From: an uncultured Kouleothrix sp.
GTDB taxonomy: Bacteria > Chloroflexota > Chloroflexia > Chloroflexales > Roseiflexaceae
Assembly: GCA_937858455.1 (NCBI GenBank)
Contig: CALLYN010000768.1
Coordinates: 1-6,123, forward strand
Direction of reading: 5' to 3'
DNA length: 6,123 nt
In this document: piece after piece, positions 1 through 4,156 of the stretch
Numbering within the stretch: position 1 is the first letter of the stretch
Layout of the letters: each line of letters starts with the position of its first letter
The notes under the pieces: model-generated
Told to the model about the DNA's origin: nothing
Databases searched by the model: none
Seen by the model: only the letters and a program-made list of their open reading frames with translations
Made by a program: the position numbers and the translations under genes

Positions 1-447
1 CACGCCAACGAACACGCCGACGCGCACGCCGACGACCCGGCGGCCGCGCTGCCGCACGCCTCGCGCGAGCTCGCGGCGCGAACCGTGCTGCTGGCCGAAG
101 ACAACGAGATCAGCGTCACGGCGCTGGGCGACTATATCGAGTTCCTGGGCTACCGGCTGCTGACGGCGCGCAATGGCGCCGAGGCGCTGCAGCGCGCGAG
201 CGAGGCCCGGCCGGACGTGATTCTGATGGATATTCAGATGCCGGTGCTCGACGGCCTCGAGGCCATCCGCCGGCTGCGCGCGCAGCCACAGTTCGCGGCA
301 ACGCCGATCGTCGCGCTCACCGCGCTGGTGATGCCCGGCGACCGCGAGCGCTGCCTCGAGGCTGGGGCGAGCGCGTATATCAGCAAGCCGGTGAGCCTGA
401 AGGAGCTTGGGGCCACCCTGAAGCAGCTGCTCGGCACGCAGCCCTAG
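1..447 (+). CDS. C-terminal response-regulator receiver (REC) domain, probably of a hybrid histidine kinase (5' partial)
   Basis: The frame is open from base 1, so the gene begins outside the window; a GTG at 85 is the second residue of the REC beta-1 strand and is not a believable start. Residues 1-28 (counted from base 1) are a His/Ala/Asp-rich linker, followed by one full REC domain. Visible residues are the acidic pair E33-D34, the phospho-acceptor D77 in the MDIQMP motif, the switch threonine T107 in ALTAL, and the conserved lysine K129 in SKP. The domain runs to the C-terminus with no DNA-binding output domain, which fits the terminal receiver of a hybrid sensor kinase, or a multi-receiver protein passing phosphate to a partner. 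It is a cytoplasmic phosphotransfer module. An alternative is a single-domain response regulator with a linker-like N-terminal extension. REC identity is very secure; the hybrid-kinase context is inference. Confidence 0.9.
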   Translation, partial: HANEHADAHADDPAAALPHASRELAARTVLLAEDNEISVTALGDYIEFLGYRLLTARNGAEALQRASEARPDVILMDIQMPVLDGLEAIRRLRAQPQFAATPIVALTALVMPGDRERCLEAGASAYISKPVSLKELGATLKQLLGTQP

Positions 448-466
448 CCGCAATCTCTTTCAAATA

Positions 467-579
467 CAGGGCTTACGCGGTCGCCTGCGATATCGGCTGG
501 TTCTGCCTGCGGCAGTGCTGAGATGTTGGCGCAAAGCGCCAACATCTCAGCACCATCCATGAACAAGTACCGCTCTGCC
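467..579. repeat. Intergenic repeat family, copy A (partial), with 18-bp perfect hairpin
   Basis: Lies after the receiver-domain gene. In order it has CAGGGCTTA (467-475), which resembles the terminal repeat TAGGGCTTT of copy B, then GCCTGCGGCAG (505-515), identical to copy B bases 3349-3359. A perfect 18-bp inverted repeat follows (515-532 with 536-553, loop AAA), and after 16 nt comes CCGCTCTGCC (570-579), identical to copy B 3428-3437. The stem sequence (GTGCTGAGATGTTGGCGC) is unlike that of the other copies although its position is the same. No right-hand terminal repeat is visible, so this copy looks truncated or diverged. It sits between convergent genes, so transcripts from either side could fold it; no T-run follows on either strand. 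Confidence 0.65.
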
Positions 580-611
580 AGCAGTGGCCGCAGCTGGCCA
601 AAAGGGAAGTT

Positions 612-638
612 TTCGGGGGCGGAAAAGCCGCCCCCGAA
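612..638. terminator. GC-rich 11-bp perfect hairpin, possible terminator of the convergent genes
   Basis: TTCGGGGGCGG (612-622) pairs exactly with 628-638 across a 5-nt AAAAG loop. It lies about 50 nt beyond the stop codon of the leftward acetyltransferase gene and 165 nt beyond the rightward receiver gene. There is no proper U-tract on either strand, so intrinsic termination is only a guess; a transcript-end stabilising stem is equally possible. Confidence 0.45.
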
Positions 639-687
639 CCCCACCACGTAGCTCGTGTCAAATGTGGCTACCTGAAAAGCAGCGCTG

Positions 688-1203
688 CTAGGCGTACGGC
701 CGGTAGTACGCCTTCACCAGCTCGGCGCCGCTCGGCTGGAAATCGTACTCCGGCGCGCGCCGAAAGCCCTTCTGCTCGTACAGCCGCATCGCCACGCGCA
801 TGCTATCCGAGGTATACAGCCCCAGCGCCGCCGCGCCGGATTGCTGCGCGCGCAGCAGGCAGGCATCCACCAGCGCGCCGCCAATGCCCCGGCCGCGCGC
901 CGAGGGCGCAACCGCCAGCAGCCGAAGCTCGGGCCAGCGCATGCGCCCGCCCGACCGATCGGCCGTGTCGCCAGCCGGCGGAAACAGCAGCACGCTGCCC
1001 AGCAGCTCCCCATCCTGCTCGGCCACAATGCGCTCGGCCGGGCCGCCAGCATCCAGCGCCGCCGCCAGCGCCTGCCGCAGCGGCTCCCACGCCCCAGCCG
1101 GCATCGCCGTGGCATACTGGCCATACGCCGCGAACGTCAGCGCGCGGATCGCGTCGCGCTCGCTCGGCAGGGCGTCGCGAACCTGAAAAAGAGGCATCGC
1201 CAT
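688..1203 (-). CDS. GNAT-family N-acetyltransferase
   Basis: A 171-aa protein of usual size for a single GNAT domain (acetyl-CoA-dependent N-acetyltransferase, cytoplasmic). The acetyl-CoA binding motif A is clear: LRLLAVAPSARGRGIGGALV at about 93-112, containing the R-x-x-G-x-G signature (R103, G106, G108). Motif B follows at about 126-148, with the typical LYTSDSMRVAMRLYEQKGF ending in a Y-E-x-x-GF pattern. The C-terminal EYDFQPSGAELVKAY stretch is common in uncharacterised GNATs, so the acceptor substrate cannot be named. The ATG at 1203 lies 2 nt after the stop codon of the upstream GST gene, so the two are very likely one operon and translationally coupled; the ribosome binding site is weak (AGGCG within the GST end). 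An ATG two codons later (1197) is an alternative start. The stop overlaps a 12-bp palindrome (678-689). Confidence 0.9.
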   Translation of the reverse strand: MAMPLFQVRDALPSERDAIRALTFAAYGQYATAMPAGAWEPLRQALAAALDAGGPAERIVAEQDGELLGSVLLFPPAGDTADRSGGRMRWPELRLLAVAPSARGRGIGGALVDACLLRAQQSGAAALGLYTSDSMRVAMRLYEQKGFRRAPEYDFQPSGAELVKAYYRPYA

Positions 1204-1205
1204 AT

Positions 1206-2153
1206 CTACGCCTGTGTGTCGCGCCCGTGCGGCGCATCCCAGTCGGCCAGCGGCCCCTTCGGGACAATCCGCGACGGGTTAAGCTTCTCGTGGGTCATGT
1301 AGTAGTGCCGCTTGATGTGGTCGAAGTTCACCGTGTCGCCGAAGCCGGGGCGCGCATACAGGTCGCGCGCGTAGCCCCACAGGTTCGGGTAATCGACCAG
1401 CCGGCGCAGGTTGCACTTGAAGTGGCCGTAGTACACCGCGTCGAAGCGCACCAGCGTCGGGAACAATCGGATATCGGCTTCGGTGAGCTGATCGCCCACC
1501 AGGAAGCGCTGCCGCGCCAGCCGCTCCTCCAGCCAGTCGAGCCTGGCGAACAGCGCATCGACCGCGCGCTCGTAGGCGGCCTGGCTGGTGGCAAAGCCGG
1601 CTTTGTACACACCGTTGTTCACGTCGTCGTAGATCAGCGCGCTGACCGCGTCGATCTCGGCGCGCAGCGGCGCAGGGTAGAGCTCGGGCGCGCCGGCGCG
1701 CTGGAATGCGCCAAACTGCGTCTCGAGATCGATCGTGATGTCGGGGAAGTTGTTCGTCACCAGGCGCCCGCGCACGCGATCCCAGACGCACGGCACGGTG
1801 TAGCGGCCGGTGTAGTGCGGGTCGGTGATCAGGTATGCCTCGGAGAGAAACGCAAAGCCGTTGACCGAGTCGCGGCTGTGGCCATCGCCATCGCGAAACG
1901 CCCAGCCACGCTCGTCGCGGATCGGGTCGACGACCGAGAGCGAGATTGTGTCTTCGAGGCCGAGCAGCCGCCGGACAATGATCGTGCGGTGCGCCCACGG
2001 GCAGGCCAGCGAGACGTACAGGTGGTAGCGGCCCGGCTCGGCCCGAAAGCCCGTCGATCCGTCGGCGCTGATGCGATCGCGGATGGTGTAGGCCTGGCGC
2101 ACAAACGCGCCATCGGCGCTGGTTTCGGCCGGAAGCTGCGCGGTAACGGTCAT
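1206..2153 (-). CDS. Glutathionyl-hydroquinone reductase-type glutathione S-transferase (Xi class, YqjG/ECM4 family)
   Basis: A 315-aa protein. Enzymes of this family reduce glutathionyl-hydroquinones to hydroquinones, using a catalytic cysteine and glutathione or another thiol. The N-terminal thioredoxin-like domain carries the family motif SLACPWAHR with catalytic C51. The C-terminal helical domain contains the family hallmarks NNGVYKAGFATSQ (179-191), FLVGDQLTEADIRLFPTLVRFD (217-238), YYGHFKCNLRRL (241-252) and HIKRHYY (279-285). Length matches the family. The ATG at 2153 is chosen because GAGGAG (2160-2165) sits 6 nt upstream; an in-frame start at 2297 would add 48 unconserved residues and run through the promoter. 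The gene heads an operon with the acetyltransferase and diverges from the copper-protein gene. The segment TNNFPDIT at 133-140 stands where many family members have a SNESSEI-like sequence. Subfamily is secure; the true thiol cofactor in this organism is unknown. Confidence 0.93.
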   Translation of the reverse strand: MTVTAQLPAETSADGAFVRQAYTIRDRISADGSTGFRAEPGRYHLYVSLACPWAHRTIIVRRLLGLEDTISLSVVDPIRDERGWAFRDGDGHSRDSVNGFAFLSEAYLITDPHYTGRYTVPCVWDRVRGRLVTNNFPDITIDLETQFGAFQRAGAPELYPAPLRAEIDAVSALIYDDVNNGVYKAGFATSQAAYERAVDALFARLDWLEERLARQRFLVGDQLTEADIRLFPTLVRFDAVYYGHFKCNLRRLVDYPNLWGYARDLYARPGFGDTVNFDHIKRHYYMTHEKLNPSRIVPKGPLADWDAPHGRDTQA

Positions 2154-2191
2154 TCGGTGCTCCTCGGAAGTAGCGCGCAGCGGCTGCCGGC

Positions 2192-2211
2192 GCGTGCCAG
2201 TGTCGGCACGC
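2192..2211. promoter_or_regulatory. Operator-like inverted repeat at the predicted GST transcription start
   Basis: GCGTGCC (2192-2198) and GGCACGC (2205-2211) form a perfect 7-bp dyad with a 6-bp centre. It abuts the -10 box and covers the predicted start, the usual place for a repressor site. A related GCGTGCCCGCACG sequence (2286-2298) occurs on the copper-protein side of the same divergent region. The binding protein is unknown; a leader stem-loop is the alternative. Confidence 0.4.
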
Positions 2212-2240
2212 ATTCTATATGCAGTTCGCGCACATGTCAA
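2212..2240 (-). promoter_or_regulatory. Strong sigma70-type promoter of the GST-acetyltransferase operon
   Basis: Read leftwards, a perfect -35 TTGACA (2240-2235) is followed after exactly 17 bp by TAGAAT (2217-2212), five of six bases of the -10 consensus. The predicted start is near 2205, leaving about a 50-nt leader before the ATG at 2153. Confidence 0.75.
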
Positions 2241-2301
2241 AGAAACACGATTTACTTTTTGAAGATTGGCTGGCCGAGATGCGCGGCGTGCCCGCACGAC
2301 G

Positions 2302-2307
2302 TATATA
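2302..2307 (+). promoter_or_regulatory. Possible -10 box (TATATA) for the copper-protein gene
   Basis: TATATA lies 40 nt before the ATG of the cupredoxin gene. No acceptable -35 is seen 16-18 bp upstream, so if real it would need an activator or an alternative sigma factor. The CGTGC-CC-GCACG palindrome at 2287-2298 immediately precedes it. Confidence 0.3.
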
Positions 2308-2347
2308 CGGCAGACAACGCCGGATCGGAGCTACCGAGGAGAGAATC

Positions 2348-2734
2348 ATGCGCTTACGAAACGCCGCCGCCCTGTTCGCCGCGCTCGCGCTCGCGGGGTA
2401 TCTGCTGGGGGTTGCGCTGGCCGTACCAGCGACCGCGATCGACATTGTGGATTTCGCGTTTCAGCCGGCCACGGCCAGCGGGGCCACCGGCGCGCAGGTC
2501 AGCTGGACAAACCAGGGCTCGGTTGCACACACCGTCACGTTCGACACGCTCAGCATCAGCTCGGGGACGATCGCGCCCGGCAAAAGCTTCAGCACAGCGC
2601 TGGCGCAGGCCGGCACATACACCTATCACTGCTCGTTCCACCCGGCGATGACCGGAACAATCACTATCACGGACGCTTCGCCAACCCTCACGCCGCGCTT
2701 GTGGCTCCCGCTGAGCCTGTACAGCCCGGCCTAA
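2348..2734 (+). CDS. Exported small cupredoxin (plastocyanin/azurin-like type-1 copper protein)
   Basis: A 128-aa precursor. Residues 1-29 form a Sec-type signal peptide: MRLRN, a hydrophobic Ala/Leu run, then Ala-rich ending near PATA. The mature part is a single cupredoxin domain with the full type-1 copper ligand set: H61 in VAHTV, and C95, H98 and M101 in YHCSFHPAM. It is expected to carry electrons outside the cytoplasmic membrane. The ATG at 2348 is chosen because GAGGAG (2336-2341) lies 6 nt upstream and the signal peptide begins there; an upstream in-frame ATG at 2219 would bury it behind 43 hydrophilic residues. After the domain comes a short Ser/Thr/Pro linker and the tail PRLWLPLSLYSPA, resembling the terminal tails seen on many Chloroflexota exported proteins. 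It is divergent from the GST and convergent with the MerR gene. Partner redox enzymes are not in the window. Confidence 0.9.
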   Translation: MRLRNAAALFAALALAGYLLGVALAVPATAIDIVDFAFQPATASGATGAQVSWTNQGSVAHTVTFDTLSISSGTIAPGKSFSTALAQAGTYTYHCSFHPAMTGTITITDASPTLTPRLWLPLSLYSPA

Positions 2735-2738
2735 GAGC

Positions 2739-2793
2739 CTGATTGAAAGGGGTGCGCGCGGGCATAGCCCTTCGCACTTCCCTTTTCAGACAG
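2739..2793. terminator. Imperfect stem-loop between convergent genes, likely bidirectional terminator
   Basis: Starts 4 nt after the copper-protein stop. An inner stem GGGC/GCCC with an ATA loop (2760-2770) is nested in an outer, bulged stem that pairs CTG..TGAAA..GGGG..TGCG (2739-2756) with the segment 2773-2793. T-rich patches follow on the right (2783-2786) and, for the leftward MerR transcript, CCCCTTTC follows on the minus strand. It is not a classical hairpin plus U-tract, so this is a moderate call. Confidence 0.4.
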
Positions 2794-2825
2794 CTTCGAA
2801 GCCCGAGGTACACGCGCGTTGGGCG

Positions 2826-3218
2826 TTAGGCACAGTGCTTCAGTACGCAGTTGATGCACGCGTCGAGGGTTGGGCAATCGCAGCGCAGCCCGCCGAGCAG
2901 CGCATGCCGAACTTGGTGGGCGTGGCGAATCAGGCGATCGACGTCGGCGAGCTTCTCGCGCGCCAGCGCCTGCCAGCGATCCGCGAGCGGCGCCTCGCTG
3001 TCGCGCTGCCCGAACAGCAGCGCGATCTCGCTCAGCGTGAACCCCAGGCGCTGCGCAACCTGAATAAACGCCAGCCGATCGAGGATGCCGATGTCATAGC
3101 GGCGGCGCCCGTTGGCGCGGCGCGGCGCTGGCAGCAGGCTGATGCTCTCGTAGTAGCGGATGGTCGTGGCGCGCACCCCCGCGCGCCGCGCGACCTCGCT
3201 GATTGTCAGCTCTTCCAT
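2826..3218 (-). CDS. MerR-family transcriptional regulator with cysteine-rich C-terminus
   Basis: A 130-aa protein of typical MerR size. The N-terminal winged helix-turn-helix is clear (LTISEVARRAGVRATTIRYYESISLL, about 4-29), followed by the wing (RRANGRRRYD) and a dimerisation helix (about 78-107). The C-terminus has five cysteines: C113-x-C115-x5-C121-x2-C124-x4-C129. The C-x-C-x5-C part matches the effector loop of many metal- or redox-sensing MerR proteins. The extra C124 and C129 are less usual, and the first cysteine of the SoxR C-x2-C-x-C-x5-C cluster motif is missing (G110). The ATG at 3218 is chosen because the domain starts at once; longer in-frame starts (up to 3362) would translate the operator. 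It diverges from the thioredoxin gene, with a MerR-type promoter between them, so it probably regulates itself and the thioredoxin. The inducer is unknown: a metal ion, thiol stress or other. Confidence 0.92.
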   Translation of the reverse strand: MEELTISEVARRAGVRATTIRYYESISLLPAPRRANGRRRYDIGILDRLAFIQVAQRLGFTLSEIALLFGQRDSEAPLADRWQALAREKLADVDRLIRHAHQVRHALLGGLRCDCPTLDACINCVLKHCA

Positions 3219-3230
3219 CGAAATTCCCGC

Positions 3231-3261
3231 TTGACTTCCAGTCGACTTGAACATGTAGAGT
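3231..3261 (+). promoter_or_regulatory. MerR-type promoter/operator facing the thioredoxin gene (19-bp spacer)
   Basis: Read rightwards, TTGACT (3231-3236) and TAGAGT (3256-3261) are separated by 19 bp, the over-long spacer characteristic of MerR-activated promoters. Within it is the dyad TTCcAGTCGACtTGAA (3236-3251), a 16-bp palindrome with one mismatched pair around GTCGAC. The predicted start is near 3268. On the opposite strand TATACT (3264-3259) is a candidate -10 for the MerR gene itself, which suggests overlapping divergent promoters and autoregulation. Confidence 0.7.
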
Positions 3262-3323
3262 ATATCAGGCTTCATTGGAAATAGGTGAGCCAGAGGGGCA
3301 AATGCGTTTGTCCTACTTCTACC

Positions 3324-3469
3324 TAGGGCTTTCGCTTGCGTGCATTTTGCCTGCGGCAGCATCGTGCTCTTGACTGTTATGTGCGGTTTTCCGCGCGGAA
3401 AAACCGCGCACAGCTGAAGATAGAGTGCCGCTCTGCCGAAGGCTCAGGATGGGAATAGCAAAAGCCCTA
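3324..3469. mobile_element. MITE-like element, copy B (complete, 146 bp) with 5-bp target-site duplication
   Basis: Ends are the 9-bp terminal inverted repeats TAGGGCTTT (3324-3332) and AAAGCCCTA (3461-3469), extending to 12 of 13 matches. It is flanked directly on both sides by CTACC (3319-3323 and 3470-3474), as expected for a 5-bp target duplication. Inside, GCCTGCGGCAG (3349-3359) mirrors CTGCCGAAGGC (3433-3443) with 10 of 11 matches. Twenty nt further in on each side is a central stem-loop (3380-3412) built on the palindrome TTTTCCGCGCGGAAAA and extended by CGG/CCG and TGTG/CACA with a 2-nt bulge. There is no coding capacity, so it would be moved by a transposase located elsewhere. It lies in the thioredoxin leader, ending 5 nt before the AAAGAAAGG ribosome-binding region. 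Confidence 0.65.
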
Positions 3470-3492
3470 CTACCAAAGAAAGGTTTCGCACA

Positions 3493-3837
3493 ATGAGCAC
3501 CGAAACAGCCGTGGGCACGCCGATCGCCGTGACGGATGCCAGCTTCGCCGCCGACGTGCTGGCCTCTGCCCTGCCGGTAGCAGTCGACTTCTGGGCCGAT
3601 TGGTGCCCGCCCTGCCGGGCGATCGAGCCGATCCTGAAGCAGCTGGCGGCCGAGTACGCCGGCAGAATAACGATCGCCAAGCTGAACGTCGACGAGCAGC
3701 CGCGCACCATGGTTCAGTTTGGCGTGCAGGGCGCGCCGACGCTGATCATCTTCAAGAACGGCCACGAGGTCGGGCGGCTGGTCGGCGCACGCACGAAGCG
3801 CGCCTACCAGGAGCACTTCGACAGGCTGCTGGGCTGA
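3493..3837 (+). CDS. Thioredoxin-fold disulfide reductase with WCPPC active site
   Basis: A 114-aa cytoplasmic thioredoxin (no signal peptide or membrane segment) expected to reduce protein disulfides. Seen are the beta strand VAVDFWADW, the active site W37-C38-P39-P40-C41, the LNVDEQP segment (65-70), the cis-proline in GAPT (P82) and the terminal IIFKNGHEVGRLVGA strand-turn (85-99). Length and fold order match classical thioredoxins, but the active site has CPPC in place of the usual CGPC. The ATG at 3493 follows AAAGG (3478-3482) by about 10 nt. The gene is divergent from the MerR regulator and should be read from the MerR-type promoter near 3231-3261, giving a leader of about 225 nt that contains the MITE-like element. 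A stress- or metal-induced thioredoxin is the natural inference; its reductase is not in the window. Confidence 0.93.
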   Translation: MSTETAVGTPIAVTDASFAADVLASALPVAVDFWADWCPPCRAIEPILKQLAAEYAGRITIAKLNVDEQPRTMVQFGVQGAPTLIIFKNGHEVGRLVGARTKRAYQEHFDRLLG

Positions 3838-3877
3838 AGTGGCAAGCTGGCATCCCGTTCGATACTTTTTGATCATC

Positions 3878-3972
3878 GTGTCCAATTTCCGCGCTCCGCG
3901 CGGAAATTGGACACATCCACAAGGAAAGCACCGCGCTGCCGAAGGCAGAGCACGCCAACTGCGCAAGTCCTA
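3878..3972. repeat. Intergenic repeat family, copy C (right half clear), with 17-bp perfect hairpin
   Basis: GTGTCCAATTTCCGCGC (3878-3894) pairs perfectly with 3898-3914 across a TCC loop. After 16 nt comes CCGCGCTGCC (3931-3940), then GAAGGCAG. From CTGCCG (3936) to the end AAGTCCTA (3965-3972) is 37 nt, exactly the spacing in copy B (3433-3469), and 26 of these 37 positions match. The left half is poorly conserved: only GGCA and CTTTTTGA-like traces remain, with a possible degenerate end TGGGCT at 3830 overlapping the thioredoxin stop. No target duplication is recognisable. It lies 41 nt beyond the thioredoxin stop, so it may also act as a 3' stem-loop. Confidence 0.6.
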
Positions 3973-3973
3973 T

Positions 3974-4014
3974 GTGTGATGCCATGCCTGGACTCGCCGG
4001 CCAAGGCTTCACAC
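3974..4014. repeat. Imperfect 10-bp stem-loop after copy C
   Basis: GTGTGATGCC (3974-3983) and GGCTTCACAC (4005-4014) pair at 9 of 10 positions around a 21-nt loop, which can itself form the GCC-TGG / CCA-GGC stem. It is placed between the thioredoxin gene and the hydrolase control region, so a role in ending the thioredoxin transcript is possible; there is no T-run. Confidence 0.4.
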
Positions 4015-4038
4015 CAAGAAAGCGCTCAAACCGAGCTG

Positions 4039-4081
4039 GTATCACCCAGGCGCGGGCCGCGTATCACCCTGGCGGGGTGAT
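4039..4081. promoter_or_regulatory. Putative operator: two direct ATCACCC sites 22 bp apart plus one inverted site
   Basis: GTATCACCCAGGCG (4039-4052) is repeated as GTATCACCCTGGCG (4061-4074), 13 of 14 identical, with a 22-bp period, about two helical turns. The second site is also followed by the inverted half-site GGGTGAT (4075-4081), giving ATCACCC-N5-GGGTGAT. The cluster lies about 75-120 bp before the hydrolase start and just upstream of a weak candidate -10, TACCCT (4103-4108), which has no good -35. This arrangement fits an activator bound at the -35 region. The regulator is unknown. Confidence 0.5.
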
Positions 4082-4156
4082 GGCGGCGTGGCGCGCCTCT
4101 GCTACCCTGGGCTCAACGGCCACGAACGGACACGGCCGAAGCAAAGGAGTAGCGAG

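Noticed and set aside
444..647. Two overlapping small - strand frames in the convergent intergenic region
   Set aside because: Their coding sequence is largely formed by the hairpin repeats; no ribosome binding site or recognisable motif.
448..687. CRISPR array or tRNA in the intergenic regions
   Set aside because: No regularly spaced direct repeats and no cloverleaf with conserved T-loop were seen here or in the other gaps.
2219..2347. Upstream in-frame ATG extension of the cupredoxin
   Set aside because: It would put 43 hydrophilic residues before the signal peptide and overlap the GST promoter; GAGGAG before 2348 decides the start.
1227..2651. Long open frame (474 codons) on the + strand opposite the GST gene
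   Set aside because: Antisense shadow of a well-conserved GST gene in GC-rich DNA; low-complexity Arg/Val/Ala composition, no domain motifs, and it runs through the divergent promoter and into the cupredoxin in another frame.
2799..2810. AAGCCCGAGGTA resembling (11/12) the outer end of copy B
   Set aside because: The match includes the flanking target duplication of copy B, and no partner terminal repeat or CTGCC motif is present here.
2729..2831. attC-like inverted ends (GCCTAAG ... GTTAGGC) around the cupredoxin/MerR convergent junction
   Set aside because: Both ends are simply Ala-TAA stop contexts of convergent genes; no matching L' and L'' boxes, and one base of the R-box core is wrong.
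3319..3966. 215-codon - strand frame over the MITE-like element and thioredoxin
   Set aside because: Antisense to a clear thioredoxin and crosses the repeat elements; composition is not protein-like.
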